Below are positions 43,888 to 44,136 of a stretch of DNA of 44,136 nt, piece after piece. The first letter of the stretch is position 1. Each line of letters starts with the position of its first letter. The DNA is from an uncultured Alphaproteobacteria bacterium (GTDB lineage: Bacteria; Pseudomonadota; Alphaproteobacteria; Bin95), in contig CALAHN010000141.1 of assembly GCA_937891825.1 (NCBI GenBank), positions 1-44,136 of the forward strand, in the 5' to 3' direction. Under the pieces are notes generated by a model. That model was given only the letters and a program-made list of their open reading frames with translations, ran no database searches and was not told the DNA's origin. Both the position numbers and the translations under genes were made by a program.

Positions 43888-44136
43888 ACGCTCCGCCGGT
43901 CCGGCGCGGCATCCGGCGCGGCGCGGCCGCCTGGCGGCGGCGGTATGTCTGTCGCTTGGCGTGCATGCCGCAGCGGCCGCGGCCTGGTTGCTGGCCCCGG
44001 ACCCCGTGGCGACGCCGCCCCAGCCCATGGCGATCGCCGTGACCTTCGCCATGGCGCCGGGCGAGGCTGTCGCTGCCGCGCCGACAGGCGCTCCGGCGGC
44101 CGCTGCGGTCCCGGCGGCGGCCGCTGCCGCGCGCGC
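43868..44136 (+). CDS. tonB: Energy transducer TonB (3' truncated by window end)
   Basis: The frame from ATG 43868, inside the last codons of btuD, is open to the window end (89 codons). It shows a basic N-terminus, one membrane helix (LAAAVCLSLGVHAAAAAWLLA), then a Pro/Ala-rich start of a periplasmic linker, exactly the layout of TonB. The His of the helix (GVHA) corresponds to the ExbB/D-responsive His of TonB. The last part, with the C-terminal domain that meets btuB, is outside. A dedicated TonB in the B12 operon is implied. Confidence 0.75.
   Translation, partial: MQARAAERSAGPARHPARRGRLAAAVCLSLGVHAAAAAAWLLAPDPVATPPQPMAIAVTFAMAPGEAVAAAPTGAPAAAAVPAAAAAAR

Overview
The window comes from a GC-rich alphaproteobacterium, probably a Rhodospirillales-like lineage. 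The evidence is the infB-rbfA-truB-rpsO-pnp order, an Irr-type Fur protein with a matching Irr box, an IalB-family protein, a K+-independent proton pyrophosphatase and uniformly high GC. Genus and species cannot be read from the sequence. It looks like ordinary chromosome with small accessory islets; I see no prophage, insertion sequence, CRISPR array, rRNA or tRNA.

Layout. 1-6167: translation and RNA-decay block infB (5' end cut by the window), rbfA, truB, rpsO, pnp, with a structured pnp leader. 6259-7653: a nitronate monooxygenase-like flavoenzyme. 7743-10944: irr followed by an Irr-box promoter and rubrerythrin, a GlpC/HdrB-like Fe-S oxidoreductase and a DUF3501 protein. 11004-13695: RraA-like protein, ECF sigma factor, RskA-like anti-sigma and a secreted DUF7282 protein preceded by an ECF-type promoter. 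13755-16925 (minus): a compact catabolic operon (hydroxyacid dehydrogenase, small SCP2-like protein, alpha/beta hydrolase, TauD-like dioxygenase). 16994-20790: an MFS pump, a CBS-histidine kinase and a fumarylacetoacetase-family hydrolase. 20973-21369: a dead parDE toxin-antitoxin locus with an amber codon in each gene. 21370-25755: GST, DUF1127 protein, LysR regulator and a pair of acyl-CoA dehydrogenases. 25821-29935: small exported protein, MFS transporter, hppA and strong terminators. 29943-30868 (minus): a membrane-anchored RNase A-like toxin with an adjacent immunity-like gene. 31044-35976 (minus): IalB-like protein, FMN alpha-hydroxyacid oxidase, LonH-like protease and HAD dehalogenase. 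36117-38169: dapA, smpB and a frameshifted hypothetical gene. 38535-38924: single-domain response regulator. 39050-44136: cobalamin riboswitch and the vitamin B12 uptake operon btuB-btuF-btuC-btuD-tonB (tonB cut by the window end).

How parts work together. The irr-rubrerythrin segment reads as an iron-responsive peroxide or redox defence unit. The ECF cassette reads as an envelope-stress circuit in which sigma, anti-sigma and a secreted target are adjacent. The last 5 kb is a self-contained B12 import system with its own riboswitch and TonB. The most novel candidates are the stand-alone RNase A-like toxin and immunity pair at 29943-30868 and the Irr-box controlled rubrerythrin, Fe-S oxidoreductase and DUF3501 operon.
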